Positions 47,841 to 56,266 of a stretch of 64,000 nt of DNA are shown here, piece after piece. Made by a program: the position numbers and the translations under genes. This DNA is from Labrys miyagiensis (GTDB taxonomy: Bacteria > Pseudomonadota > Alphaproteobacteria > Rhizobiales > Labraceae), in contig NZ_BSPC01000005.1 in the NCBI RefSeq assembly GCF_030160835.1, positions 434,001-498,000 on the forward strand, in the 5' to 3' direction. The notes under the pieces were generated by a model. That model searched no databases, had not been told where the DNA came from, and saw only the letters and a program-made list of their open reading frames with translations. Within the stretch, counting starts at the first letter, position 1, and each line of letters begins with the position of its first letter.

Positions 47841-49157
47841 ATGCCGGTACGTCCACTTGCAGTCATCTGTCTCGCAATTGCTCTGATGTCGTCTCCGGCT
47901 ATGGCACAGCCGCTTGATCCGGATGATCCCGGTACCGACAGCGCGCAACAGATCTACGAACTTGGGCGCTTCGCCGCCATTTATCAACGTATCCTCTCCA
48001 ATTATGTCGACGAGCCCGATCCCCACAAGCTGATCGAGGCGGCGATCGACGGCATGGTCGGTTCGCTCGATCCGCATTCGCGCTATGTCGATGCGCACGC
48101 CTTTCGCGACATGCAGCGGGAATTGACGGGCAAGTTCGCCGGCCTCGGCGTCGAGGTGTCGCTCGACAATGGTGCGATCGTGGTCAAGCACACTCTCGAG
48201 GACTCGCCCGCCGCCAAGGCGGGGCTCCTGGCCGGCGACGTCATCCTCAGCATCGACGGGACTCCGCTCCAGTCCATGAGCCTCGATGATGTGCTCAGGA
48301 AGATGCAGGGCGCGGTGGGCTCCACGGCAAGGCTATCGATCCAGCGTACGGGCAGGCCTATGGCCTTCGATCTCGCCGTCACCCGCGCCATCATCGCCAC
48401 CGAGACGGTGCAAACCCAGGAACTCGGACGGGATGTCGCCTATATCCGCATCGTCGAGTTCGACGACAACACCTTCGGCAGCCTGCACAAGGCCACCGAC
48501 AAGCTGCAGGCGGATATCAAGCCCAAGGATCTCAAGGGCTATATCGTCGACTTGCGCAACAACCCTGGGGGCCTGCTCGGCCAGGCGATCACGGTTTCGG
48601 CCGGTTTTGTCGGCAAGGGCGTGGTGGTGTCGGTGCGTGGGCGAGATCCCAATCTCGCCAAGGTATTCATCGCCAATGGCGCCGACCTCATCGGCGACAA
48701 GCCGGTGATCGTGCTGATCAATGGCGGCACCGCTTCGGCCGCGGAGATCATGGCGGGTGCGCTGCAGGACCTCAAACGCGCCACCATTCTCGGCACGCGC
48801 TCCTTCGGCAAGGGCTCGGTACAGACCGTCTCGCGCCTGGCCGACCAGAGCGCCCTGATCCTGACCACGGCGCGCTACTACACCCCGCTGGGCCGTTCCA
48901 TTCAGGCCGAGGGCATCGAGCCCGACATTCTCATACTCCAGCGCGATGCCGAAGCCTATAGCGATGTGCATCTCACCAGCGGGGAGGCAGGACTCGCCCG
49001 TCATCTCAAGGCGCCGGACGGTGAGGAGGAAGGCGGCGGCTCGTCCTTCTACGTCCCCGTGGATGCCAGGGACGATACCCAGCTCAACGCGGCGCTCGAT
49101 CTCTTGCGTGGCGTTCGCCTGAACCCGGCCTTCCCGCCGCGGCGCCTGACGCAGTAA
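47841..49157 (+). CDS. S41-family carboxyl-terminal processing protease
   Basis: A 438-aa exported protease. Signal peptide (about 1-27, VICLAIALMSSPAMA), then the N-terminal helical region. The PDZ domain (about 95-165) contains GLGVEVSLDNGAIVVKHTLEDSPAAKAGLLAGDVILSIDG. The S41 catalytic core has Ser in GGTASAAEI and Lys in SFGKGSVQTV. It degrades or trims periplasmic proteins (CtpA family). A typical -10-like TATACT lies at 47807. Start at ATG 47841, with GGTGGGGGC before it; an in-frame TTG lies at 47826. Confidence 0.92.
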   Translation: MPVRPLAVICLAIALMSSPAMAQPLDPDDPGTDSAQQIYELGRFAAIYQRILSNYVDEPDPHKLIEAAIDGMVGSLDPHSRYVDAHAFRDMQRELTGKFAGLGVEVSLDNGAIVVKHTLEDSPAAKAGLLAGDVILSIDGTPLQSMSLDDVLRKMQGAVGSTARLSIQRTGRPMAFDLAVTRAIIATETVQTQELGRDVAYIRIVEFDDNTFGSLHKATDKLQADIKPKDLKGYIVDLRNNPGGLLGQAITVSAGFVGKGVVVSVRGRDPNLAKVFIANGADLIGDKPVIVLINGGTASAAEIMAGALQDLKRATILGTRSFGKGSVQTVSRLADQSALILTTARYYTPLGRSIQAEGIEPDILILQRDAEAYSDVHLTSGEAGLARHLKAPDGEEEGGGSSFYVPVDARDDTQLNAALDLLRGVRLNPAFPPRRLTQ

Positions 49158-49181
49158 CTGCACTTTCAGCAGCGCTCAAAA

Positions 49182-49224
49182 CGACATTCGCCGCATCCGT
49201 AGCCTACGGATGCGGCGAATGTCG
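49182..49224 (+). terminator. strong hairpin after the ctpA-like gene
   Basis: CGACATTCGCCGCATCCGTA continues to G at 49202 and is followed after 1 nt by its exact inverted copy to 49224. This gives a 21-bp stem 25 bp downstream of the protease stop codon. There is only a weak following pyrimidine run (GTTCCTCCC), so it may be a Rho-independent-like or purely stabilising hairpin. Confidence 0.5.
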
Positions 49225-49244
49225 GTTCCTCCCTGGATTGCTTT

Positions 49245-49349
49245 CTAAAGCGTTTTGCGATTTGACGGCATCGGCAAGAATCGCAAAGACGCGTCGAAAC
49301 AAAGAGTGAGAGCAAAGCAGCGTCTAAGCTTAAACGCGCTTTGCTCTAG
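49245..49349 (-). repeat. family-H repeat, minus strand
   Basis: Reads on the minus strand CTAGAGCAAAGCGCGTTTAAGC to CGCAAAACGCTTTAG. The core ACTCTTTGTTTCGACGCGTC is identical to the copies at 42427 and 51830. The TAG stop of the small HTH gene at 49346-49348 is formed by the CTAG end of this repeat. Confidence 0.8.
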
Positions 49350-49594
49350 GCGTTGCAGGCCGCGTTTTCCGGCAGGCCGAGAGCGGCAGCCACGCGGCGC
49401 AGATAGCTGGGGCTGGCATCCAGGCCCAATTCAACATCCTTGATCTCGTCCACCGTCAGGCCGCATGTCACGGCCAGATCCTCGATGCTGTATCCCTTTG
49501 CTTCGCGGGCCTCCCTGAAGACGTGAGCTCCGGCGTTGATGGCGGCGGAGGTCGTTGCTTTCGAGAGGGCGTGTTCGCTTCCGGAATAGGGCAT
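49346..49594 (-). CDS. small helix-turn-helix (XRE-like) protein
   Basis: An 82-aa protein with a lambda-repressor-like HTH: HVFREAREAKGYSIEDLAVTCGLTVDEIKDVELGLDASPSYLRRVAAALGL. This is the usual XRE order of helices with EL.LDxxPS..L.RVA.ALG. A short non-conserved head and almost no tail remain. It may be a solitary regulator or the antitoxin-type half of a lost pair. Its stop codon is within a family-H repeat end. It is on the strand opposite the neighbours. Confidence 0.7.
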   Translation of the reverse strand: MPYSGSEHALSKATTSAAINAGAHVFREAREAKGYSIEDLAVTCGLTVDEIKDVELGLDASPSYLRRVAAALGLPENAACNA

Positions 49595-50018
49595 ATGTCA
49601 CTCCTTGTTATGAGTATCCGGGGATGGATAGGTTTTTGCTTTTATAGGCTCCAGTTGAGGTGGATGAGGGACAGAGCGTTCCTCGGGATGGTTCCGCTGC
49701 GTCCGAACCCGTTTGGCACACCGCGGCATTGCTTAGAAACGCATAAAAGGCAGGCTACAGTTCTCGTGAGCGACAGAAGAACGCCTGTCTGTTGTCTGGG
49801 GCAATCACCCTACGCGAGTATAACTTCAAGTATAATTGTCAGTGATAAAGGGATGTCAATCCGTGAATCACGCGATCGGGACGATAGGACCGAAATTCGC
49901 GACGGTCAAGCTTAGCCGATTTCGAGCACAAATAGCTAGCTGTTTCTGCTGATACATCAATAACATGGCTGCCACTCGAGTGTAACGAAAGGTACATTGA
50001 CCGAGACAATGCGGCAGG
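49595..50018. other. AT-richer intergenic stretch, no gene recognised
   Basis: About 420 bp of lower GC than the surroundings. The only longer reading frame (plus strand, ending at 49915) has no family motif and no ribosome site. No clear promoter can be picked. Confidence 0.4.
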
Positions 50019-50249
50019 TCAATCAGGCCCTTGATATTCTTCGATTTTGGTCACGTGGATTTGACTGATTCGTGACCGGGTGAGGTGCGAAGAAGCCTCT
50101 TCCGGAGCTCGGAAGAGGCTGTGGCTGGCGGCGCTCTCGGATCGCCTTTTGCGCGCTGTCGCGATCACCGCATCGCTCGCCGCCAGGGCGTCCTTGACGA
50201 TCAGGGTGCCGGAACGTCGCGATGCACTGGTGATGAACCAGACGGGCAT
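50019..50249 (-). pseudogene. short-chain dehydrogenase N-terminal remnant
   Basis: Starting at ATG 50249 the frame reads MPVWFITSASRRSGTLIVKD then ALAASDAVIATARK, which is the first beta-alpha-beta of an SDR. The cofactor motif is damaged (TSASRRSG for TGASRGxG). Beyond ATARK the homology ends and a perfect palindrome (GCCTCTTCCG/CGGAAGAGGC, 50095-50119) follows. It is therefore a decayed 5' fragment. Confidence 0.45.
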
Positions 50250-50444
50250 TGTCTTCCCCGCTGGTTTGTCTCGCCGGAGCAGCGGCGTCAGATTCATCAT
50301 GGGGCTTGGCTTCAAGGATGCGACAATTACATATGAGCTATGTGTTGAATGTAATTATCCGCCGAGGCAGAGTCCGCTACGCTCATTTCCTGGCAAGGCT
50401 GCCGGCCGTTCCCATATTCACAAGCGATTTCAGTGGAGAATTTC

Positions 50445-51764
50445 ATGGCTCGCCAATTGCGGCTCGGGGCCTTCATGCGGCCCGCCAGCATCCATACCGG
50501 CGCCTGGCGCTATCCCGGCGCCTGGCCGGACGCCAATTTCAACTTTCCAGGCCTCCGGCGCCTGGCCCAGAAGCTGGAGCAGGGCCGCTTCGACGCCTTC
50601 TTCATGGCCGACCATCTCGCCGTACTCAACATGCCGGTGGAAGCGTTGAAGCGCAGCCACACGTCCACCTCCTTCGAGCCCTTCACCCTGCTCTCGGCGC
50701 TGGCCGGGGCCACAGAGCATATCGGCCTCGTCGCCACCGCCTCGACCACCTTCGACCTGCCCTACCATGTCGCCCGCCGCTTTGCCTCGCTCGACCACAT
50801 CAGCGGCGGCCGGGCAGGCTGGAATATCGTCACCACCTCCAACCCCGATGCGGCACTCAATTTCGGCCTGACCGACCATGTCGAGCATGATGAGCGTTAC
50901 CACCGGGCGCGTGAATTCTACGACGTGGTGACGGGCCTGTGGGACAGCTGGGCCGACGATGCCTTCGTCCGTGATGTCGAGAGCGGCATCTTCTTCGATC
51001 CCGCCCGGATGCATGTGCTCGACCACAAGGGCGAGAACCTCTCGGTGCGCGGTCCGCTCAACATCGCCCGTCCGGTGCAGGGCTGGCCGGTGATCGTGCA
51101 GGCGGGCTCCTCGGAAGCCGGTCGCAAGCTGGCGGCCGAGACCGCCGAGGCGGTATTCACCGCGCCGGGAACGCTTGCGGACGGGCAGCGCTTCTATGCC
51201 GATGTGAAGGGCCGCATGGAAACGCTCGGGCGCAGCCGCGACCACATGAAGATCCTGCCGGCCGCCTTCGTGGTTATCGGCGACACGGTCGAGGAGGCGA
51301 AGGCCAAGCGCGCCAAGCTCGACAGCCTCGTCCATTACGACAGCGCCATCGCCTCGCTCTCCATCGCGCTCGGCCATGACGCCACGGGCTTCGATCCCGA
51401 CGGCAAGCTGCCGCCGATCCCCGAGACCAACCAGTCCAGGAGCGGGCGTGAGCGCGTGCTGCAGCTCGCCGAGCGCGAGGGGCTCACCGTGCGCCAGCTT
51501 GCCCAGCGGCTCGGCGGTTACGCGGGCCTTGCTTTCGTCGGCACGCCCCAAACCATCGCCGACGCCATGGCGGAATGGCTGCACGGCGAGGGTTCGGACG
51601 GCTTCAACATCATGTTCCCCTATCTGCCCGGCGGTCTCGACGATTTCGTCGACAAGGTGGTGCCGGTGCTGCAGGAACGGGGCCTGTTCCGGCGAGAGTA
51701 TGAGGGCAGGACCTTGCGAGAGAATCTCGGCCTGCCGCGGCCGGCCAACCGCTTCTTCCCCTGA
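50445..51764 (+). CDS. LLM-class flavin-dependent monooxygenase (NtaA/SnaA/DszA family)
   Basis: A 439-aa FMNH2-dependent monooxygenase. RQLRLGAFMRPASIHTGAWRYPGAWPDANFNF is the typical NtaA/DszA start; FDAFFMADHLAVLNMP, LVATASTTFDLPYHVARRFASLDHISGGRAGWNIVTTSNPDAALNFG and IVQAGSSEAGRKLAAETAEAVF are family blocks. It likely oxidises a xenobiotic amine/sulfur compound using reduced flavin from a partner reductase not seen adjacent. ATG 50445 has GGAG at correct distance; a GTG at 50433 is in frame. Monocistronic. Confidence 0.9.
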   Translation: MARQLRLGAFMRPASIHTGAWRYPGAWPDANFNFPGLRRLAQKLEQGRFDAFFMADHLAVLNMPVEALKRSHTSTSFEPFTLLSALAGATEHIGLVATASTTFDLPYHVARRFASLDHISGGRAGWNIVTTSNPDAALNFGLTDHVEHDERYHRAREFYDVVTGLWDSWADDAFVRDVESGIFFDPARMHVLDHKGENLSVRGPLNIARPVQGWPVIVQAGSSEAGRKLAAETAEAVFTAPGTLADGQRFYADVKGRMETLGRSRDHMKILPAAFVVIGDTVEEAKAKRAKLDSLVHYDSAIASLSIALGHDATGFDPDGKLPPIPETNQSRSGRERVLQLAEREGLTVRQLAQRLGGYAGLAFVGTPQTIADAMAEWLHGEGSDGFNIMFPYLPGGLDDFVDKVVPVLQERGLFRREYEGRTLRENLGLPRPANRFFP

Positions 51765-51829
51765 GGAGCGATCGAAAGGCAAAGCGCATCGGTCGAGTTT
51801 GTTGGCCTCAGCGGTGTCCTCACGAGCTC

Positions 51830-51936
51830 CAGAGCAAAGCGCGTTCACGCGTGAACTCTTCTTTGCTCTAACTCTTTGTTTCGACGCGTCTTTGCGCTTC
51901 TTGCCGATTCCGTCAAATCGCAAAACGCTTTAGCGT
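51830..51936 (+). repeat. family-H repeat
   Basis: CCAGAGCAAAGCGCGTTCACGC through AACTCTTTGTTTCGACGCGT to AAAACGCTTTAGCG. It lies 66 bp after the monooxygenase stop codon and is the most complete plus-strand copy. Confidence 0.8.
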
Positions 51937-52030
51937 TTCTGGAGCCGGGAGGGGTTGATGGACGGATATGTCGGGGATGTGCGGCCCAACGTTGGGCCCG
52001 AGAGGTCAAAGTGCCGACCGCGTTCTTGGC

Positions 52031-52073
52031 CCTGTTGCATAAATCGTTCGCGGCACGGGGCTTATGCAACAGG
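52031..52073. repeat. 12-bp inverted repeat resembling IS ends
   Basis: CCTGTTGCATAA (52031-52042) and TTATGCAACAGG (52062-52073) are perfect inverted copies 19 bp apart. CTGTTGCA termini occur in several IS families (IS5- and IS6-type), so this may be two fused ends of a lost element. No transposase sequence remains. Confidence 0.35.
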
Positions 52074-52189
52074 AAAGGACGCCGAGATTTCAGAGAAGGC
52101 AGCGGTATCGGAAAGGTCAGGAATTTCGCGACAGGAGAAGATCCGCAAAAAGTGGGAAAGTCTGGGGCAGTCCTTCAACTATGAGGCAA

Positions 52190-52978
52190 TTACGCCGAGC
52201 CTAGTTGCCCGAGTGCGGTGTCGGCCTCCACCACCGGATCGTTGAGTGTCCAACGGGGGATCGTGCGTATGCGATCGAGGCCGGCAAAAACGCCCACAAA
52301 GCCTCCATCGGGGAATATCTCGCGGAGTGCGGCATCGAACTTCTGGCCAAACCCCTTGAAGCCACCTGCATCCACCTCGCTTAAATGGATCTGGTTCCAG
52401 TCGATGTTGAGCGCTGGATCACGATAGAGCACCGCCGCGGTTTCCATCGTCCTGAATGTCCCAATATTGCCCGCCTGGACAAGCCTCGCAGCGGCAGGGC
52501 CAAGATATTTCCGCATGATGTCTCTGTAATCGCTGAGATATGCCTGTTGCACGTCGATATATTCCAGTGAAACTTGCCATTCGGGTCGACCGGCTGAGCC
52601 TTGCCAGTCTCGCGGCATCACGAAGGACGAGGGGGTCGTCAGAAGAATCTCGGCTCGCAGCAGATGAGTTTCCACCGGTTGCTGCTTGACAACGAGGTCG
52701 TGGATGACGTCGGCAGGAACCATATCGTGGAAGTAGCTCAGCTCGAGATGGCTCCACACTGGCGCTTCCGAGGCGTTCTGAAAAACAGAGCGATGCCGAT
52801 AGAGTGCCTGTCCGACACATGTCTCCCCGTATCGAACCCAGTTTACAGCGCCGTCTTTCAACGCTGGTTCCGATCCTTGACCGCGCGATTGTATTGTCCG
52901 AGCGAGCACAACGAGGCGGTCGTCAGGCTCAATCTGGGTCAGATGCAGCTTGTCAAAGGTACGTGTGCTCTCACCCAT
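52190..52978 (-). CDS. conserved-looking protein of unknown function
   Basis: A 262-aa soluble protein with no signal peptide or TM segment. I do not recognise a family. Visible features are an N-terminal TFDKLHLTQIEPDDRLVVLART, a His/Asp-rich LELSYFHDMVPADVIHDLV and an Asn/Asp-rich segment DPALNIDWNQIHLSEVDAGG. GWPREW-like WQVSLEYIDV lies mid-protein. Codon usage and GC are lower than the neighbours. It stands alone between repeat remnants and a structured non-coding stretch, so it may be acquired. The ATG at 52978 has no obvious ribosome site. Confidence 0.55.
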   Translation of the reverse strand: MGESTRTFDKLHLTQIEPDDRLVVLARTIQSRGQGSEPALKDGAVNWVRYGETCVGQALYRHRSVFQNASEAPVWSHLELSYFHDMVPADVIHDLVVKQQPVETHLLRAEILLTTPSSFVMPRDWQGSAGRPEWQVSLEYIDVQQAYLSDYRDIMRKYLGPAAARLVQAGNIGTFRTMETAAVLYRDPALNIDWNQIHLSEVDAGGFKGFGQKFDAALREIFPDGGFVGVFAGLDRIRTIPRWTLNDPVVEADTALGQLGSA

Positions 52979-53393
52979 TGAACATGTCTCCCACGATTCA
53001 TTTCGATTGAACGGAATAGCAATGCCTCGTTTAGTTCCGCAACGTTATTTGTGCCGTGCGGGGCGGACAAAGTGGTCATCAGTCGGCAGAGCTAGCCAAG
53101 GTCGAAAGCAGCCGTCTACTTTGTCGCTTTGATCCCAATTTCTACAACGCCCTTATTTGCGCAAACGACTTTCGCAACGACCAAAATCACGCATTTCGAG
53201 AAAGTGCTGAGGTGCGCGCTACATGCAATCCCCTAGTTACTTGGTCAAACCGTTCATCAGAACCGGATCAATCGACAGCACGCCGCCCGGTATCCTCCTT
53301 CGCCGATGATACAGGCGTTGGATTACGTTGAACAGAATATGAACTAATATTGATTATTTCTCGTTCCCATGCTCTCATCCGTCTTGGAACGAA
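52979..53393. other. AT-richer gap, no gene recognised
   Basis: About 415 bp upstream of the unknown protein gene. Short reading frames lack any motif. The composition resembles the adjacent unknown gene and differs from the GC-rich block that follows. Confidence 0.4.
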
Positions 53394-53960
53394 GCGTCAG
53401 CGGCCGGCGTCTGTACAACCCGGCCCCGAACGCCTCCATCCACCCCGACAGCCTATCCAGGTGGTAGGCGCATGCGGCGGTCCTGCTTCTCTCGAAGCCG
53501 GCCTCCAGGGGTGACGAGCGGGACAGAGGGATCGGCACCCCATGGAAGTGCCACGCGATCCCGGGACGGAGCGTGAAGGGCTAGAGCCCGGCAACGCCTT
53601 CGTCCCATCTCCCGCCGATGCGGTGAAGACGGCTCATGCCACTGTCCGGCCAGGACTGCAGCGCTGAGCCCCTTCACCGAGCCGGCTGGCTCAGGTTCGG
53701 ATGGTCCGTGCCATCCGCTCCCGGCTCGCCTCCGCCTTCATAAGGCGGAAAAAACAGGTGGTCTTGCGCGCCTTGTCAGCGTGCCGGGCAGCCGGAACGG
53801 GGCGATGGCGGCCTGCACCGACAGTGCGGCCTGCATCTTCCATGATCTTGCTTTCACGGCTGCTCCGCAGCCGCCATCGCCCGGTCTCTTCATCAACCCA
53901 GCCGGAAAGGGCGTGGGAACGAGAGCGTTTGCGCGTTGAGGCGCCGCGGAGGAAATTGTC
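53394..53960. other. GC-rich block of stacked hairpins, possible structured RNA or repeat mosaic
   Basis: Several perfect stems occur in series: GGCACCCCATGGAAGTGCC (53536); GGGACG...CGTCCC enclosing GGGCTAGAGCCC (about 53573-53614); GGATGGTCCGTGCCATCC (53698); CCGCCTTCATAAGGCGG (53730); and a 13-bp stem GGGCGATGGCGGC/GCCGCCATCGCCC (about 53816-53885). Reading frames on the minus strand are Arg-rich and unconvincing. I compared it by eye with RNase P RNA, tmRNA, SRP RNA and cobalamin riboswitch landmarks and found no full match. Confidence 0.4.
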
Positions 53961-54019
53961 CAAAGAAATAGGGCGTAGGGGAGGCTCTCACACCCTGTCT
54001 TCTTCGGACAGCCCTGCCG

Positions 54020-54847
54020 TCACATCATCGAAAAGGTGTCGGGGTTCGGGCCGATCTTGCCATGGGGATCGTCCAGCTTCTCGATGGCTGCAATGTCCTC
54101 GGGGGCGAGCTTGAAGTCGAAGACCTTGAAATTCTCGGCGATGCGGGCCGGCGTCACCGATTTGGGGATCGCCACATTGCCGATGTCGAGGTGCCAGCGC
54201 AGGATCACCTGGGCTGATGTCTTGCCATATTTGCCGGCGATGGCCGCAATGGCGGGATCGGCGAGCAGCCGGCCCTGGCCGAGCGGGCTCCAGGCCTCCG
54301 TCGCGATGCCTTCCTTGGCGTGATAGTCGCGCAAGGCCTTCTGCTGGAAGCGCGGATGCAGCTCGATCTGGTTGATCGCCGGCACCACGCCGATCTCGGC
54401 CTTCAGGCGCTCGAGATGCGGGATCTGGAAATTGGAGACGCCGATGGAGGCGACGCGTCCCTCCTCGCGCAGCTTGATGAGGGCCTTCCAGCTGTCGAGA
54501 TAGCGGTCGCGCGAGGGCACCGGCCAGTGGATGAGGTAGAGGTCGAGCTTGTCGAGCCGGAGCTTCTTCAGGCTGGCATCGAAGGCTCGCAGGGTGGAGT
54601 CATAGCCCTGGTCGGCATTCCACAATTTGGTGGTGATGAAGAGATCCTTCGCCGGCACGCTGGAGGCGGCGAGCGCATCGCCGACGCCCGTCTCGTTCTG
54701 GTAGGCGGCGGCGGTGTCGATCGACCGGTAGCCGGCATTGATCGCAGCCGTCACAGCGGCGTTCGCGCCTTCATTGGGCACCTGCCAGACACCGAAGCCG
54801 AGCTGGGGGATCTGGTTGCCGTCGTTGAAGCGGATGGTGGGGGACAT
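54020..54847 (-). CDS. aldo/keto reductase (2,5-diketo-D-gluconate reductase-like)
   Basis: A 275-aa AKR5-type NADPH reductase. The beta-barrel start PTIRFNDGNQIPQLGFGVWQV is followed by YRSIDTAAAYQNETGVG (catalytic Asp/Tyr), FITTKLWNADQG (Lys) and LYLIHWPVPS (His). SIGVSNFQIPHLERL and ILRWHLDIGNVAIPKSVTPARIAENF form the cofactor site. The start at 54847 has AGGAAG upstream; an in-frame extension to 54922 reads through a repeat and is rejected. It reduces a carbonyl compound or ketosugar. Confidence 0.9.
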   Translation of the reverse strand: MSPTIRFNDGNQIPQLGFGVWQVPNEGANAAVTAAINAGYRSIDTAAAYQNETGVGDALAASSVPAKDLFITTKLWNADQGYDSTLRAFDASLKKLRLDKLDLYLIHWPVPSRDRYLDSWKALIKLREEGRVASIGVSNFQIPHLERLKAEIGVVPAINQIELHPRFQQKALRDYHAKEGIATEAWSPLGQGRLLADPAIAAIAGKYGKTSAQVILRWHLDIGNVAIPKSVTPARIAENFKVFDFKLAPEDIAAIEKLDDPHGKIGPNPDTFSMM

Positions 54848-54880
54848 GGGAACTTCCTGGTTGAGTAGGTGGAATGTAGG

Positions 54881-55101
54881 GCGCGACGCGAGCCTCCCCC
54901 ACAAGGCTGGGGGAGGTGGCATTGCGAAGCAATGACGGAGGGGGTGTGGTCCGCTAGCTGCTCATCAAAATATAGGGCTCAAGTTGATAGGAGGGGATCT
55001 GAACTTCTTTCTCTCAAGTCGTGCCCGTCGGGCCACACCCCCTCCGAGCCGGCTTCGCCGGCCCACCTCCCCCAGCTTCGTGGGGGAGGCTCGCGTCGCG
55101 C
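54881..55101. repeat. inverted repeat pair, CCTCCCCCACAAGGCTGGGG class
   Basis: The outer arms GCGCGACGCGAGCCTCCCCC and their inverted copy end at 55101. Inner secondary hairpins differ between halves (GCATTGCGAAGCAATG left, GCCGGCTTCGCCGGC right). It separates the two aldo/keto reductase genes. Confidence 0.9.
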
Positions 55102-55123
55102 CATTTCAAAGACCTCCAGCCCC

Positions 55124-56104
55124 TCACAGAAACCCCGCGATCTTCTGCGGAATATACGGCGCTTCCAACGCCGCGATCTCCTCATCCGTCAGCCCAAGGC
55201 TCACCGCCGCCACCGCATCCGTGATGTGGCTGGGCTTGGAGGCGCCGACGATCGGGGCCGCCACCACGCTCTTCTGGGCAAGCCAGGCCAGCGCCACCTG
55301 CGCCTTCGGCACGCCGCGTGCTCCAGCGATCGCGGCAACCGCCTCGATGATCTTGCGATTCGCTTCGACATGCGCGTTGTAGAGCGTGCCGCCGAAAGCG
55401 TCCGTTTCCTGGCGTTCGCTGGTCTCGTCCCAGGCGCGGGTCAGGCGGCCGCGGGCGAGGGGGCTCCAGGGGATGACGGCGACGCCCTGATCCTCGCAGA
55501 GCGGCAGCATCTCGCGCTCCTCCTCGCGATAGAGCAGGTTGACGTGGTTCTGCATCGAGACGAACTCGGTCCAGCCGTTGAGGCGGGAGGTGTAGAGCGC
55601 CTTGGCGAATTGCCAGGCATGCATCGAGGAGGCGCCGATATAGCGGGCCTTGCCCGCCTTCACCACGTCATGCAGGGCCTCCAGCGTCTCCTCGATCGGT
55701 GTGGAGGCGTCCCAGCGGTGGATCTGGTAGAGATCGACATAGTCGGTGCCGAGGCGCTTCAGGCTGTGGTCGATCTCGCCCAGGATGGCGCGGCGCGACA
55801 GGCCGGCGCCGTTCGGGCCAGGGCGCATGCGCGAATTGACCTTGGTGGCGAGCACGATCTCCTCGCGGCGCGAAAAATCCTTGATGGCGCGGCCGACGAT
55901 CTCCTCCGAGGAGCCGTCCGAATAAACATTGGCGGTGTCGAGGAAATTGATGCCGGCTTCGATCGCCTGCCGGATCAGCGGGCGGCTCTCATCTTCCGGC
56001 AGAGTCCAGCTGTGGTTGCCGCGCCGGGGATCGCCATAGGTCATGCAACCGAGGCAGACGCGCGAGACTTCGAGGCCGGTCGAGCCGAGTTTTACGTAGT
56101 CCAT
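55124..56104 (-). CDS. aldo/keto reductase (general stress/AKR11-like)
   Basis: A 326-aa reductase unrelated to the preceding one beyond the fold. MDYVKLGSTGLEVSRVCLGCMTYGDP is the standard start; GINFLDTANVYSDGSSEEIVGRAI and VLATKVNSRM hold the Asp/Tyr/Lys of the tetrad; DLYQIHRWD has the His. YIGASSMHAWQFAKAL and the C-terminal VVAAPIVGASKPSHITDAV bind NADP. Substrate not predictable. Start at ATG 56104. Confidence 0.9.
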   Translation of the reverse strand: MDYVKLGSTGLEVSRVCLGCMTYGDPRRGNHSWTLPEDESRPLIRQAIEAGINFLDTANVYSDGSSEEIVGRAIKDFSRREEIVLATKVNSRMRPGPNGAGLSRRAILGEIDHSLKRLGTDYVDLYQIHRWDASTPIEETLEALHDVVKAGKARYIGASSMHAWQFAKALYTSRLNGWTEFVSMQNHVNLLYREEEREMLPLCEDQGVAVIPWSPLARGRLTRAWDETSERQETDAFGGTLYNAHVEANRKIIEAVAAIAGARGVPKAQVALAWLAQKSVVAAPIVGASKPSHITDAVAAVSLGLTDEEIAALEAPYIPQKIAGFL

Positions 56105-56266
56105 GGATGAAGCTCCAGACTGTCGGTGGCACGGGAGGGGCGGCTCCAACGGCCGCGGCGCACCGCTTCACTAAGGGGAGGTCGAACCGGCAAGGGGTAG
56201 CATCCGGCTGGGGCGGTGTTAATTCACATCATCGAAAGCAGCTTCCAACGCTGGACTCCAAATCCC

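Noticed and set aside
53394..53960. RNase P RNA, tmRNA or cobalamin riboswitch
   Set aside because: GAGGAAATTGTCC and GCCACTG resemble isolated landmarks, but the other conserved regions (B12 box, RNase P CR II-V, tag reading frame) are not found in order.
53691..53963. 90-codon minus-strand frame as a gene
   Set aside because: Arg-rich, no ribosome site, and it overlays a stack of perfect hairpins; more likely non-coding.
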